From Carboxydocella thermautotrophica (lineage in GTDB: Bacteria > Bacillota > GCA-003054495 > Carboxydocellales > Carboxydocellaceae), in assembly GCA_003054495.1 (NCBI GenBank), contig CP028514.1, positions 1,527,501-1,591,500 of the forward strand: 64,000 nucleotides of DNA, read 5' to 3'. The position numbers and the translations under genes were made by a program. Below are positions 9,263-19,497 of this stretch, one piece after another; position 1 is the stretch's first letter; every line of letters starts with the position of its first letter. Below the pieces are notes generated by a model. It saw nothing but the letters and a program-made list of their open reading frames with translations. It was not told where the DNA came from and made no database searches.

Positions 9263-9522
9263 GCCGCCAACTCCTGTTCCAGTTGACTGATTAGTTCAGG
9301 AGGAATGGTAACCGACAGGGCTCTGTCCAACCGCTTGCCTTTGACTGCTTTTTTTAAACATTCCAAATTGGGACAGATATAAGCCCCACGCCCATTCTTT
9401 TTCCCAGTCGAGTCGACCAGCACCTCTCCTTCTGGAGTCCGTACTATCCGTACCAGTTCTTTTTTAGGCTTCATCTCCTGACAGCCTACGCATTTTCTTT
9501 CCGGAATCTTTTTTACCTTCAT
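9244..9522 (-). CDS. ylxR: YlxR/RnpM family RNA-binding protein
   Basis: Small basic nucleic-acid-binding protein; the Bacillus homologue was reported to modulate RNase P (RnpM). The 92 residues contain the family motifs RKCVGCQEMKPKKELVRIVR at the N terminus and GRGAYICPN, with four cysteines in two CxxC-like pairs. I start at the ATG at 9522, downstream of GGAGTGAGG; an in-frame GTG at 9531 overlaps the nusA stop. It lies between nusA and ylxQ. Confidence 0.9.
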   Translation of the reverse strand: MKVKKIPERKCVGCQEMKPKKELVRIVRTPEGEVLVDSTGKKNGRGAYICPNLECLKKAVKGKRLDRALSVTIPPELISQLEQELAACETDG

Positions 9523-9527
9523 CAGCC

Positions 9528-10571
9528 TCACTCCAGTTCGGCAGCTTGACTCTCACTCTTGATATCGATTTTCCAGCCTGTTAATTTCGCTGCTAAACGC
9601 GCATTTTGTCCTTCTTTACCAATAGCCAGAGAAAGCTGGTAATCCGGCACAATTACTCTGGCCATTTTCTCCATATCCCTTATTTCTACTTTAACCACTT
9701 TGGCAGGGCTCAGGGCAGCAGCCACAAACACTGCCGGGTCTGGATGCCAGGGGATAATATCAATTTTTTCGCCCTTCAATTCATTTACCACCATCTGCAC
9801 CCGGGCCCCTTTTTGACCGACACATGCTCCCACCGGATCAACATTTTCATCTCTGGAATGGACGGCAATCTTGGAACGGTATCCTGCTTCCCGGGCCACC
9901 GCCTTGATTTCCACAATTCCTTCCCGAATTTCAGGTACCTCCAGCTCAAACAGGCGTTTCATCAGCCCCGGATGGGTACGGGAAACATAGACCTGAGGGC
10001 CTTTATTGGTACGCTTGACCTCAACCACATAGGTTTTAATCCTGTCCCCGGAATGGTATTCTTCCGTAGGCATTTGCTCACTTTTGGAGAGCAAGGCTTC
10101 GGTTTTGCCCAGATCGATGATAACATTATCCCGTTCGATGCGCTGTACAATCCCGGTAACAATGTCCCCTTCCCGATTGGCAAATTCCTCATAAATCAGA
10201 CCTCTTTCAGCTTCCCGCAGCTTCTGGATTACCACCTGCTTGGCATTCTGGGCCGCAATCCGACCAAAGTTACGGGGAGTTACTTCCAGTTCCACCACAT
10301 CGCCCAGGTCATAGCGGGGGTTAATTTTTCTGGCCTCGGTCAGGCTGATTTCCTGGGTTTGGTCAGCCACTTCTTCTACTACAGTTTTTCTGGCAAAGAC
10401 TTTAAGTTCCAGCGTATCCCGGTTAATATCCACCCTGACATTGTCTCCGGTACCAAAGTTCTTTTTGTAGGCTGAAACCAGAGCTGCTTCCAGTGCTTCG
10501 ATAATTACTTCCTTGTCCAGTCCCTTTTCCCGCATCAAATCAACCAGTGCTTCCAGTAGTTCACCACTCAT
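9528..10571 (-). CDS. nusA: Transcription termination/antitermination factor NusA
   Basis: RNA polymerase-associated pausing and termination factor. At 347 residues it is the short Gram-positive form: N-terminal polymerase-binding domain (1-130), S1 domain (about 135-200, [21 protein letters not shown]), KH1 with [16 protein letters not shown] and KH2 with [19 protein letters not shown]; the acidic repeats of proteobacterial NusA are absent. A strong AAGGAGGAAGG site precedes the ATG. It follows rimP by 17 bases. Confidence 0.97.
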   Translation of the reverse strand: MSGELLEALVDLMREKGLDKEVIIEALEAALVSAYKKNFGTGDNVRVDINRDTLELKVFARKTVVEEVADQTQEISLTEARKINPRYDLGDVVELEVTPRNFGRIAAQNAKQVVIQKLREAERGLIYEEFANREGDIVTGIVQRIERDNVIIDLGKTEALLSKSEQMPTEEYHSGDRIKTYVVEVKRTNKGPQVYVSRTHPGLMKRLFELEVPEIREGIVEIKAVAREAGYRSKIAVHSRDENVDPVGACVGQKGARVQMVVNELKGEKIDIIPWHPDPAVFVAAALSPAKVVKVEIRDMEKMARVIVPDYQLSLAIGKEGQNARLAAKLTGWKIDIKSESQAAELE

Positions 10572-10588
10572 TGCCTGTGCCTTCCTCC

Positions 10589-11056
10589 TTAAAAATCTAT
10601 TTCTAATTTAATTTTGGCTATTTGATTACGTGGGATGCTGGTTTCCAGCATCTCTTCTCCTATCCCAATAACCACTCTTTCTTTAGAAAAAGCCCGTAGA
10701 GTACCTATCCATTCTTTTTTCCCTTCAAAAGGGGCAAACAAACTGATTCTGACTTTCTTACCCAAAGACCGGGCCAAATCCTGGTCGTTTTTCAGGGGCC
10801 GGTCCAGTCCTAAAGAAGATACTTCCAGATGATATGGGAAGGGTATCGGATCGTGATTATCCAGAACAGGATCAATTTGCCTGGAAATCATTTCACAATC
10901 ATCGATATTGATGCCTTCCGGTTTATCAATAAAAATGCGCAAATACCATTCACCATGTTCTTTTTCCAGTTCCACATCAACAACTTCAATTCCCAGGGGT
11001 TCCGCAATTTCCTGCGCCCATGTGAGTACCTTCTGGCAAACCTCTTTCTTATTCAA
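10589..11056 (-). CDS. rimP: Ribosome maturation factor RimP
   Basis: Needed for 30S maturation, especially assembly around S19. The product has 155 residues, typical of the family, with GIEVVDVELEKEHGEWYLRI, the INIDDCEMISRQIDPVLD block and YHLEVSSLGLDRPL. Translation begins at a TTG (11056), seven bases after AGAGGTG; no better ATG exists nearby. It heads the rimP-nusA-infB cluster after a terminator at 11143-11168. A promoter must lie at about 11060-11145, but I see only weak boxes (TTGCAG with AAGGAT, 17 apart). Confidence 0.94.
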   Translation of the reverse strand: MNKKEVCQKVLTWAQEIAEPLGIEVVDVELEKEHGEWYLRIFIDKPEGINIDDCEMISRQIDPVLDNHDPIPFPYHLEVSSLGLDRPLKNDQDLARSLGKKVRISLFAPFEGKKEWIGTLRAFSKERVVIGIGEEMLETSIPRNQIAKIKLEIDF

Positions 11057-11142
11057 TTTTTTTCACCTCTTCAACAAATATTTCCACTGGTTATTATTTC
11101 CCAGGCTCTATCCTTTAATAGCCATTCCATCTCTGCAAAAGG

Positions 11143-11168
11143 AAAGAGTGGGTATGGACCCACTCTTT
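11143..11168 (-). terminator. Intrinsic terminator after the GNAT gene
   Basis: A perfect 11-bp stem (AAAGAGTGGGT with ACCCACTCTTT, loop of 4) is followed by CCTTTT on the minus strand. It separates the uppS-polC-GNAT unit from the rimP operon. The terminal T-run is modest, so some read-through is possible. Confidence 0.75.
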
Positions 11169-11214
11169 ATCCGCTCCATTCATGGGATACTATAACAATT
11201 ATACCATAGTACAA

Positions 11215-11754
11215 CTATAATAGCAACCCCATCATTACTTCATCAATATACTCCGAGCCAATTCGATATTGTCTTTTCCTTCTGCCTTCTTCCTGGAAAC
11301 CGTGTTTTTCAAAGAGATGGATTGAGCGACGGTTGGTGGTAAAAATCTGGGCTGTTAGTTTGCCGAAGCCTTTCTCTTTGGCCCATTCGATTGCATAAGC
11401 CAGCATTTGACTGCCAATCCCGGCCTCCCGATAATCCTTAACCAAATGCAGGCCTATTTCCAGCACATGCTGCAGTTTGGGATACTTGCCTCCCCCTGCC
11501 TGGGACGCTCCCAAACCGCCGATAACCTTATCTTCATGCAAAGCGACCAGCAAAAGATTGTGCTGAGTATCCAGGTTAGCGATATATTTAGCTTCTTCTT
11601 CCACTGTTCGTCCCACATTTTCGGTGAGGATAAAACTGCGCTCCCTGGCAACTGAAGCTATACTGCTGAGAATCCCTTCAGCATCTTCCGGCCGGGCAGG
11701 GCGGAGCCAAATTTCCCTCCCTTTTTGGTCAATAAAACGCCACTCTCTCTCCAT
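11215..11754 (-). CDS. GNAT family N-acetyltransferase
   Basis: Transfers an acetyl group from acetyl-CoA to an amine on an unknown substrate. The 179 residues show the GNAT core: an N-terminal LRPARPEDAEGIL, strand LLLVALHEDKVIGG, motif A around LVKDYREAGIGSQMLAYAIEWAKEKG (acetyl-CoA-binding RxxGxG/A variant REAGIG) and motif B LTAQIFTTNRRSIHLFEKHGF. GGGAGG precedes the ATG. It sits between polC and the terminator at 11143, probably co-transcribed. It is not a usual member of this backbone, so it may be a lineage-specific addition. Substrate cannot be inferred. Confidence 0.88.
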   Translation of the reverse strand: MEREWRFIDQKGREIWLRPARPEDAEGILSSIASVARERSFILTENVGRTVEEEAKYIANLDTQHNLLLVALHEDKVIGGLGASQAGGGKYPKLQHVLEIGLHLVKDYREAGIGSQMLAYAIEWAKEKGFGKLTAQIFTTNRRSIHLFEKHGFQEEGRRKRQYRIGSEYIDEVMMGLLL

Positions 11755-11777
11755 ACTTTAACCTCCCATCTTTAATC

Positions 11778-14700
11778 TTAAGCCATAGTAAAAAGCTGCA
11801 ACTGACTGGTAGCCGGCAAACCTCTTAAACAACCATGCCGGTCTAACACCTCGATGACGGTTTTGGTCAGGCGGGCCCTGGTCCGCAAATCCTCAATGGA
11901 CACAAAGGGGGCTTCTCGCCGCGCCTCCACAATATTCTGGGCTGCAGCTTCACCTACTCCCTGTAAACCAGCAAAAGGCGGCAGTAATCCTTCCGGGGTG
12001 ATGATGAATTTCTTGGCCTCCGATTCTTCCAGGCTGATCCGGCGCATTTTGATTCCACGCATATACATTTCCAGAGCCAGTTCTAAGATGGTCTGCAGGT
12101 TTTTTTCTTTCTGCGTAGCGTCAGAGCCTTTGGCCTCGATCTCTTCAATGGTCTTACGTACAACCTCTGGTCCCTGACAAATGAGCTCCGCATCGAATTC
12201 ATCGGCACGTACGGTGAAATAGGTAGCGTAAAAGGCTTCAGGATAATAGACTTTAAAGTAGGCTATCCGGAACGCCATCATGACATAGGCTACCGCATGG
12301 GCCTTGGGGAACATGTATTTTATTTTCTTACAGGATTCTATATACCACTCCGGCACATTATGCTTGCGCATTTCTTCTTCATCTTCCGGTTTTACCCCTT
12401 TACCTTTCCGTACGCCCTCCATAATTTTAAAAGCTCGGCTGGGTTCCAGTCCTTTATAGATCAGATAGATCATAATATCATCCCGGGCCGAAATGGCCTC
12501 TCCCAGCTGACAGATGCCATTTTTGATTAAGTCCTGGGCGTTATTTAACCAGACATCGGTTCCGTGAGAAAAACCGGAAATTCGCACAAGTTCTGAAAAA
12601 GTTTTGGGTTTGGTATCTTCCAGCATCTGTCTTACAAATTTAGTCCCGAATTCAGGTATACCGTAAGTGCCCACATTACTCCGAATTTGTTCCGGTGTCA
12701 CCCCCAGTGCCTCCGTACTGGAAAAAAGGGATAATACTTTCGGTTCATCCAGGGGTATGGTTTTGGCATCCACTCCGGTCAAATCCTCCAGCATTTTTAT
12801 TACCGTCGGGTCATCATGTCCGAGAATATCCAGTTTAACCAGACGGCTGCTGATGGAATGGTAATCAAAATGAGTGGTAATCACCCCGGATTTTTTATCA
12901 TCGGCCGGATACTGCAAAGGAGTAAAATCGTGAACATCACAATCCCGCGGTACTACCATGACCCCTCCTGGATGCTGGCCTGTTGTCCGCTTTACACCGG
13001 TACAGCCCTTGACCAGGCGGAGCAGCTCTGGATTGCGTTTGGGAATCCTGCGTTCCTCAAAATACTTTTTCACAAACCCGAAAGCGGTTTTTTCGGCAAT
13101 GGTACCGATAGTACCAGCACGGAAGACATTTCCCTGGCCGAACAATTCCTCAGTATATTTATGGGCCCGGGGCTGATACTCACCCGAAAAGTTTAAATCA
13201 ATATCAGGTACCTTGTCGCCTTTGAAACCCAGGAATACTTCAAAGGGTATATCATGGCCATCTTTTTTGTATTTACAACCGCAGTCAGGACAGTTCTTAT
13301 CAGGCATGTCCGCACCAGAGCCTACCGACCCGTCCAGGATAAATTCGCTTTTCTTACACTGCGGACAAACATAATGAGGGGGTAAAGGGTTAACCTCCGT
13401 AATCCCGGTCATGGTCGCCACAAAGGAAGAACCGACAGAACCCCGGGAACCGACCAGATAGCCATCATCATTGGACTTTCTTACCAGTTTATGAGCAATT
13501 AAGTATAAGACCGCAAAACCATTATTGATAATAGAATTCAGTTCTTTATCTATCCTGGCCTGTACTATTTCCGGCAGGGGGTCACCATAAATTCTTTTTG
13601 CCGTCTCATACGTCATGTTGATAATTTGCTCCTCCGCACCTTCTAGAACGGGAGGATAAAACTCATCCGGAATGGGTTTAAAGACTTCTACCGATTCCGC
13701 TATTTTCTGCGGGTTTTCAATTACCACTTCCCGCGCCTTCTCTTCCCCGAGATAGGCAAATTCCTCTAGCATCTCCTCGGTAGTTTTAAAATAGAGTGGT
13801 GCCTGGTCATCAGCATCGGTAAAGCCCTTGCCTGCCATTAATATTCGCCGATAAACTTCATCCTCAGGATTGAGGAAATGCACATCACCAGTAGCTACAA
13901 CGGGAATCTGCAGCTTTTCCCCCAGCCTGACAATTTCCTGGTTCAGCCGTTGTAACTCTTCTAAATTCTTGACGGCATTTTCTTTCAATAAAAATTGATT
14001 GTTGCCAAGGGGCTGAATCTCCAGGTAATCATAAAATGTGGCGATTTCTTCCAATTTTTCCTGACTGGTCCCGTCGAGCAAAGCCCTGTAAAGCTCTCCA
14101 GCTTCACAGGCAGAGCCGATGATCAAGCCTTCACGATGTTTTATCAGCTGACTTTTGGGAATGCGGGGATGACGATGATAATAGTGCAGGTGGGACAAGG
14201 TAACCAGTTTGTACAGATTTTTGAGACCAGTCTTATTTTTGGCCAGTAAAATAATATGGTAAGATTTCAGACTATCCAGATTGATGTTTTTAATCAAACT
14301 GTTAATTTCCTGAATCTCATTTATGCCTTTTTCCCTTACCAGTTCCAGCAGTTTAAGAAAAATCAGGGCAGTAGCCTCAGCATCACAATCGGCACGATGA
14401 TGCTGTTCCAGGTCTACTTCAAAGTGACGGGCCAGCTGATCTAGTTTATAATTTTTCATTGTCAGTAAGCAGCGAGCTAGCGATAAAGTATCCAGGAGGG
14501 GGTTAGTCAATTTTTCGCTGAAATACTGTTCAATTTTCACCCGGATAAAACCAGCATCAAAAGTGGCATTGTGAGCCACCAGAACAGCCCCTCGAATGAA
14601 GTTAAGAAAATCCTGCAACCCTTGTTCTGGCTCCAGAGCCTCAGCAAGCATTTCATTAGTAATACCTGTTAATTGGCTAATTTCTTCACTAATTGGCCGG

Positions 14701-16064
14701 GATGGCTTGAGAAAACAGTGGAATCTGTCTTGAATTTGTCCAGCCCTTATTTTTACGGCACCGATTTCAATAATATCATTGGTTAAGGGACTAAGTCCTG
14801 TTGTTTCCAGGTCAAAAATAACATAATCCGATTCGGCAATTGGTCCATTAACTTCACCGATCAGAATCGGCTGACCATCATCGATTAAATAACCTTCCAG
14901 GCCATAGATAACTTTAATGCCATACTTCCCCGCAGCTTCAGCCGCTTCCGGGAAAGCCTGTACTACGCCATGATCGGTAATGGCTATTGCCGCATGTCCC
15001 CACCGGGCAGCGGTTTTAACCAAATCCGCAGCACTGGCCACTCCATCCATCGCACTCATCTTGGTATGGGCATGGAGCTCAATCCTTTTTTCAGTCGCCT
15101 GGTCCTGTCGTTCAGGTATCCCTTCGGCAATGTTAATATCATAGGCCATTACCACCAGTTCCCGGCAAAAAGGGTCATATTGCACTGGTCCCCGTACTTT
15201 CAGCCATTTACCTTCTTTTAGCCAGGAATTCTCCTGTTCCTCATCCTTTTTCTCGCTGAAAAACTTGACCAGAATGGAATCGGTAAGATCTGATATGGCA
15301 AAAGTTGTCACAGTCCGACCGGATTTTAATTCCTTGCGTTCAATATTGAAGATTTGCCCCTGGATAACCACATTCCGTTCTTCTTCCAGAACGTCCTTAA
15401 TCAGGACAGGAGTAGCGGTAATAGGCTTGCCTTTTAAAACAGGACTTTCCTTCTCTTCTTTTCTTTGCTCTTTATTTTCCTGCTCCTTATCAGTTTTTTC
15501 CTCTTTTGCTATTGCTTCAATCCTTTGAGTCAAAATGGTCTGCACATCCGGCAGGTCTTCCTCTAAGCTCGGCTGGTGACCGATATCCAGAAGCACCTCC
15601 AGACTAAACTCAAAATGTTTCAGGCAATATTCCCTGATTAGTTCGGGAATCTTCTTGTCCTTTAATACCTGAACTCCCAGCAGGTTAGGCATTGAAATCA
15701 GAATACGTCCGGCCTCAATTTCCACTTCCGACATTTCCAGCCACTTGCGGCAAACTTCTGATTTTTCGCCTACAGCCTCAAGCAGATAAGACTTTAACTG
15801 GACTGACTGCTGGCTCAAATCCGAGGCTGGACAATATAACAATAGCTTCAGTTTAGCGGGCAGAATCAGTTTATTCCCCAGCCCCTGTTCCAGTATGTTT
15901 AATTCCTCCAGAGGCAGAAGCCCGCCGATTTTCAAGTGAACCAGCCACAACCCCTGTTTCTGGCTGATTTCCACTTTGATTATCTCTGCTTCTGCCAGCA
16001 GCGCACAGCTTTCCGGAGAAAGGCGCAATTCCTCTGCCAGTTGCCCGAAATCTATTCTGCGCAT
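11778..16064 (-). CDS. polC: DNA polymerase III alpha subunit, PolC type
   Basis: Main replicative polymerase of low-GC Gram-positives, with built-in proofreading. The 1428 residues include the N-terminal PolC domain, an OB fold (about 230-320), a PHP domain interrupted by the exonuclease (ELHAHTKMSAMDGVASA near 330), a DEDD-type 3'-5' exonuclease (DLETTGLSPLTNDIIEIGAVK near 420, later HNATFDAGF and HRADCDAEA), then the polymerase core with a Cys cluster (CPQCKKSEF, CPDCGCKY), GSRGSVGSSFVA and PDIDLNFSGE. The ATG at 16064 follows AGGGTGG by eight bases; a GTG 12 bases earlier is possible. It is downstream of proS, as in Bacillus. Confidence 0.97.
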   Translation of the reverse strand: MRRIDFGQLAEELRLSPESCALLAEAEIIKVEISQKQGLWLVHLKIGGLLPLEELNILEQGLGNKLILPAKLKLLLYCPASDLSQQSVQLKSYLLEAVGEKSEVCRKWLEMSEVEIEAGRILISMPNLLGVQVLKDKKIPELIREYCLKHFEFSLEVLLDIGHQPSLEEDLPDVQTILTQRIEAIAKEEKTDKEQENKEQRKEEKESPVLKGKPITATPVLIKDVLEEERNVVIQGQIFNIERKELKSGRTVTTFAISDLTDSILVKFFSEKKDEEQENSWLKEGKWLKVRGPVQYDPFCRELVVMAYDINIAEGIPERQDQATEKRIELHAHTKMSAMDGVASAADLVKTAARWGHAAIAITDHGVVQAFPEAAEAAGKYGIKVIYGLEGYLIDDGQPILIGEVNGPIAESDYVIFDLETTGLSPLTNDIIEIGAVKIRAGQIQDRFHCFLKPSRPISEEISQLTGITNEMLAEALEPEQGLQDFLNFIRGAVLVAHNATFDAGFIRVKIEQYFSEKLTNPLLDTLSLARCLLTMKNYKLDQLARHFEVDLEQHHRADCDAEATALIFLKLLELVREKGINEIQEINSLIKNINLDSLKSYHIILLAKNKTGLKNLYKLVTLSHLHYYHRHPRIPKSQLIKHREGLIIGSACEAGELYRALLDGTSQEKLEEIATFYDYLEIQPLGNNQFLLKENAVKNLEELQRLNQEIVRLGEKLQIPVVATGDVHFLNPEDEVYRRILMAGKGFTDADDQAPLYFKTTEEMLEEFAYLGEEKAREVVIENPQKIAESVEVFKPIPDEFYPPVLEGAEEQIINMTYETAKRIYGDPLPEIVQARIDKELNSIINNGFAVLYLIAHKLVRKSNDDGYLVGSRGSVGSSFVATMTGITEVNPLPPHYVCPQCKKSEFILDGSVGSGADMPDKNCPDCGCKYKKDGHDIPFEVFLGFKGDKVPDIDLNFSGEYQPRAHKYTEELFGQGNVFRAGTIGTIAEKTAFGFVKKYFEERRIPKRNPELLRLVKGCTGVKRTTGQHPGGVMVVPRDCDVHDFTPLQYPADDKKSGVITTHFDYHSISSRLVKLDILGHDDPTVIKMLEDLTGVDAKTIPLDEPKVLSLFSSTEALGVTPEQIRSNVGTYGIPEFGTKFVRQMLEDTKPKTFSELVRISGFSHGTDVWLNNAQDLIKNGICQLGEAISARDDIMIYLIYKGLEPSRAFKIMEGVRKGKGVKPEDEEEMRKHNVPEWYIESCKKIKYMFPKAHAVAYVMMAFRIAYFKVYYPEAFYATYFTVRADEFDAELICQGPEVVRKTIEEIEAKGSDATQKEKNLQTILELALEMYMRGIKMRRISLEESEAKKFIITPEGLLPPFAGLQGVGEAAAQNIVEARREAPFVSIEDLRTRARLTKTVIEVLDRHGCLRGLPATSQLQLFTMA

Positions 16065-16069
16065 AGTAA

Positions 16070-16699
16070 TTACCACCCTGTTAAGGATTTAGCAATTTCC
16101 CAGTACATTTTCATTCTGGCCTGCATCCCTTTAACCAGGCCAAACTTTTCTTCTTTCATTCGATGGGTAAGATCAAAAAGTTCTACCTCCAGCACTTTCC
16201 AACCTTTCTCCCGGGCCAGACTGTTAATAAAAACTTCTACCCCGTAGCGGGTGCTGGCCAGTTCATCATAGGGGGTAATTAAGTCCCGTAAAAGGGCCCT
16301 TTGTCCGGACAAACTGGGGGTAATTTTTTGCGCCAGGTCAGTGGTTAACCTACCCCCGCTAAATATACCTACTGTCATTTCAGCTTGTCCATTTAGAATT
16401 GGATTCAAAAGATTGGTGATATGTTCATCTCTAAGACCGATCAGATCAGCATCAAGAAACAGCAGAACGGAATGAAGAGCAGCTCTGGCGCCAACTAGCA
16501 GAGCTGCTCCCTTGCCTTGATTGTAAGGTAGTTCGATCACTTTTGCTCCTGCTTGCTCAGCAAGGATGGCGGTTTGGTCCTGACAGCCATCGCAAACAAC
16601 GATCACTTCATCTACCAGAGCATGATTCCTGGTTGTTTTCACCACTGGCGCGATAGTTTTTGCTTCATTATAAGCCGGGATTATGGCAGAGCATCCCAT
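16070..16699 (-). CDS. GT2-family glycosyltransferase
   Basis: Nucleotide-sugar-dependent glycosyltransferase, acceptor unknown. The 209 residues open with the GT-A signature AIIPAYNEAKTIAPVVK, then DEVIVVCDGCQDQTA, the LPYNQGKGAALLVGA loop and the metal-binding DxD in LFLDADLIGL near residue 98. It most resembles the short soluble GT2 proteins related to glucosyl-3-phosphoglycerate synthase and dolichyl-phosphate-sugar synthases. There is no membrane segment. It overlaps the region just before polC and follows proS by about 17 bases; its presence between proS and polC is not part of the Bacillus arrangement. Confidence 0.85.
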   Translation of the reverse strand: MGCSAIIPAYNEAKTIAPVVKTTRNHALVDEVIVVCDGCQDQTAILAEQAGAKVIELPYNQGKGAALLVGARAALHSVLLFLDADLIGLRDEHITNLLNPILNGQAEMTVGIFSGGRLTTDLAQKITPSLSGQRALLRDLITPYDELASTRYGVEVFINSLAREKGWKVLEVELFDLTHRMKEEKFGLVKGMQARMKMYWEIAKSLTGW

Positions 16700-16716
16700 G
16701 GTACAACCTCCACAAG

Positions 16717-18438
16717 TTAGTATCTGGCTAATTCTTCTTTGACCAGATTAGCAATCACCTGTGCAGCTTCCTCTACATCGAGTACCCGGGTGTTACCTGT
16801 TCTCCGTTCCTTGAGCTCTACTTTACCCTCGGCCAGGGTTTTGCCTACAGTAAGGCGATAGGGGTAACCAATCAGGTCTGCATCCTTGAACTTGACGCCG
16901 GCCCTTTCAACCCTATCATCAATTACAGTTTCAATCCCCAGCTGAGTTAACTGACTATAGATTTTTTCCGCTGCTTCCCGCTGTTGCTGATCTTTTTCGG
17001 ATACAGGTATAACCACCACATGATAGGGAGCTATGGCCAACGGCCAGATGATCCCATTTTCGTCATGGTTTTGTTCAATAGCAGCTGCCATTGTCCTGGT
17101 AATACCGATACCATAGCAACCCATTACCATTTCTTTTTGTTTGCCATTTTCATCCAGAAAAACAGCATTCAGAGCTTTACTGTATTTTGTCCCTAACTGG
17201 AATACTTGTCCAACTTCAATACCTTTTGCTGTCAGCAATTTGCCTTCTTCACAGCGCGGGCAATGTTCTCCTGCCTCAACCATCCTTATATCTGCAACCA
17301 GGTCAACTGCATAATCCCGGTCATAATTAACGTTTTTTAAGTGATAGCCGTCTTCATTGGCTCCACAAACCAGGTTGTTCTGCTGGACTACTTCCGGGTC
17401 CGCAATGACCTGCCATACCTTGCCTTTTAGACCCACCGGTCCGATTGAACCAGGAGCTACACCGATCTTTTCTACTACTTCTTCATCACTGGCCAGATGC
17501 AATTGCAAAGTATCAACCAGGTTTTGCAGCTTGATTTCATTAACCTGTCTGTCTCCTCGCAGCACAGCAGCTACCAGACCTTTTTCAGTATGATAGATCA
17601 GGGTTTTAATAGTCTGTTCAGGAGCTATTCCCAGAAAGGCCGCTACCTCATCAATGGTCTTTTGTTCCGGAGTGGCGATTTTCTCTAAAGGCTGGGCTTC
17701 CTGTTTTTCCCTGGCAATCAATCTGGACTCAGCCTTTTCCACATTGGCAGCATAGGTACAGGTATCACAGTACACAATGGTAGCTTCACCCGCATCAGCA
17801 AGTACCATAAACTCATGGGTACTGCTGCCCCCAATGGCACCTGCATCGGCCTCTACTGGCCTGAATTTGAGGCCCAGCCTGGTAAAAATCCGGGTGTAGG
17901 CATCAAACATTTTTTGATAGCTGATTTGCATGCCTACTTCATCTTTATCAAAGGAATAAAGATCCTTCATGATAAACTCGCGCCCTCGCATCAGTCCAAA
18001 CCGTGGCCGGCGCTCATCCCGGTATTTGTTGGCAATCTGATAGAGCAACAGGGGCAGCTGTTTATAGGAATGCACTTCATTGCGCACCAGGTCAGTAATG
18101 ATTTCTTCATGGGTTGGTCCAAGGGCGAATTCGCGACCGTGCCTGTCTTTTAAACGGAAGAGCTCGTCACCATAAACATGCCAGCGCCCTGATTCCAGCC
18201 AGAGCTCTGCAGGCTGGATGATGGGCATGGTAATTTCCTGGCCCCCGGCCCGATTCATTTCTTCGCGGACGATTTGCATTATCTTATGCAAAACCCGCTG
18301 TGCCAGAGGCAAATATGTATAAACACCAGCGGCAGCTTTGCGGATAAATCCCGCTCTGAGCAGCAGCTGATGACTGATAACTTCGGCTTCAGCCGGAGTC
18401 TCTCTCAAAGTGGGTGCTAATAACTGGGATGCTCTCAA
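16717..18438 (-). CDS. proS: Prolyl-tRNA synthetase (bacterial type)
   Basis: Class II synthetase charging tRNA-Pro. The 573 residues include the catalytic motifs ([16 protein letters not shown], the [20 protein letters not shown] region of motif 2, [20 protein letters not shown] of motif 3), a YbaK-like editing insertion (about 225-390) and the C-terminal anticodon-binding domain. It begins at TTG 18438, seven bases after AAGGAGG, immediately abutting the ispG stop. No T-box leader is present because the gene is internal to the operon. Confidence 0.97.
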   Translation of the reverse strand: MRASQLLAPTLRETPAEAEVISHQLLLRAGFIRKAAAGVYTYLPLAQRVLHKIMQIVREEMNRAGGQEITMPIIQPAELWLESGRWHVYGDELFRLKDRHGREFALGPTHEEIITDLVRNEVHSYKQLPLLLYQIANKYRDERRPRFGLMRGREFIMKDLYSFDKDEVGMQISYQKMFDAYTRIFTRLGLKFRPVEADAGAIGGSSTHEFMVLADAGEATIVYCDTCTYAANVEKAESRLIAREKQEAQPLEKIATPEQKTIDEVAAFLGIAPEQTIKTLIYHTEKGLVAAVLRGDRQVNEIKLQNLVDTLQLHLASDEEVVEKIGVAPGSIGPVGLKGKVWQVIADPEVVQQNNLVCGANEDGYHLKNVNYDRDYAVDLVADIRMVEAGEHCPRCEEGKLLTAKGIEVGQVFQLGTKYSKALNAVFLDENGKQKEMVMGCYGIGITRTMAAAIEQNHDENGIIWPLAIAPYHVVVIPVSEKDQQQREAAEKIYSQLTQLGIETVIDDRVERAGVKFKDADLIGYPYRLTVGKTLAEGKVELKERRTGNTRVLDVEEAAQVIANLVKEELARY

Positions 18439-19485
18439 CTAATCCAACCTCCTTATTTCTTCTAACAAAGCTGATAATAACTGTTCTTCCGGCACCTTGC
18501 GGATAACCTGTCCCTTTTTGAATAATAATCCGGCTCCTTTGCCCCCGGCAATGCCAATATCAGCTTCCCTGGCTTCGCCGGGACCGTTAACTGCACAACC
18601 CATAACAGCTACTTTCAGGGGCCGGTCTATCTGGTAAAGAATCTGATCAACCTCTTCTGCCAGCTTAATTAAATTCACCTGGCAACGACCACAGGTGGGA
18701 CAGGAAACCAGCTCCGGGCCAGCCTGACGCAGATTCAAACTCTGCAAAATCTGCCAGGCAGTTCTCACCTCATAAACGGGATCAGCGGTCAGGGAGACCC
18801 TCATTGTATCACCTATACCTTCAGACAGCAATATTCCCAGACCTACTGATGATTTTATCACACCACGGAACAAGGTGCCAGCCTCTGTAACACCTATATG
18901 CAAGGGATAAGGCACTTTTTGTGCCAGCAGTCGGTAAGCAGCCAGCAAAACCGGAACCCGGGAGGTTTTCAGGGAAATTTTTATTTCCTCATAGCCAAAT
19001 CGCTCCAGTAATGCTACATGCCTGAGAGCGCTTTCAACCAGCGCTTCGGCACAGGGATGGCCGTATTTTTCCAGCAAGTCCTTCTCCAGAGAGCCGGCAT
19101 TAACCCCGATTCTTATTGGTACTGCTCGCTCCCTGGCAGCTGCCACAACTTCTTTTACCCGATCTTCACTTCCGATATTGCCAGGATTAATGCGCAGGCC
19201 TGCAACTCCATGGGCCAGAGCCTTTAAGGCCAGGCGATAATCAAAATGAATATCGGCAATCACCGGCAAGGGAGACCTGCGGCAGATTTCCTTGAGTGCC
19301 TGAGCTGCTTCTTCATCAGGTACGGCCACCCGAATAATTTCACATTTTTCCCGGGCCAGTACCTCAATCTGCTGCAGGGTAGTCTCCACATCCCTGGTAT
19401 CGGTATTGGTCATGGACTGAACAGATACAGGCGCTCCGCCTCCGATTAATATATTCCCTATCTTAATCTGTTTTTTACTGGCCAA
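18439..19485 (-). CDS. ispG: (E)-4-hydroxy-3-methylbut-2-enyl-diphosphate synthase IspG
   Basis: Reduces 2-C-methyl-D-erythritol cyclodiphosphate to HMBPP in the MEP isoprenoid pathway using a [4Fe-4S] cluster. The 348-residue short bacterial form has the TIM-barrel N terminus (VSVQSMTNTDTRDV) and the cluster ligands in SCPTCGRCQ and GCAVNGPGEAREADIGIAGG. I prefer the TTG at 19485, six bases after GGGGGAG, over the TTG at 19491. It adjoins rseP and dxr; dxr belongs to the same pathway. The ferredoxin at 24546 is a candidate electron donor. Confidence 0.95.
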   Translation of the reverse strand: MASKKQIKIGNILIGGGAPVSVQSMTNTDTRDVETTLQQIEVLAREKCEIIRVAVPDEEAAQALKEICRRSPLPVIADIHFDYRLALKALAHGVAGLRINPGNIGSEDRVKEVVAAARERAVPIRIGVNAGSLEKDLLEKYGHPCAEALVESALRHVALLERFGYEEIKISLKTSRVPVLLAAYRLLAQKVPYPLHIGVTEAGTLFRGVIKSSVGLGILLSEGIGDTMRVSLTADPVYEVRTAWQILQSLNLRQAGPELVSCPTCGRCQVNLIKLAEEVDQILYQIDRPLKVAVMGCAVNGPGEAREADIGIAGGKGAGLLFKKGQVIRKVPEEQLLSALLEEIRRLD

Positions 19486-19497
19486 AAACAACTCCCC

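Noticed and set aside
9606-10475. 289-codon plus-strand open frame opposite nusA
   Set aside because: It is a shadow of nusA: no ribosome site, no recognisable domain, and the opposite strand encodes a clear NusA.
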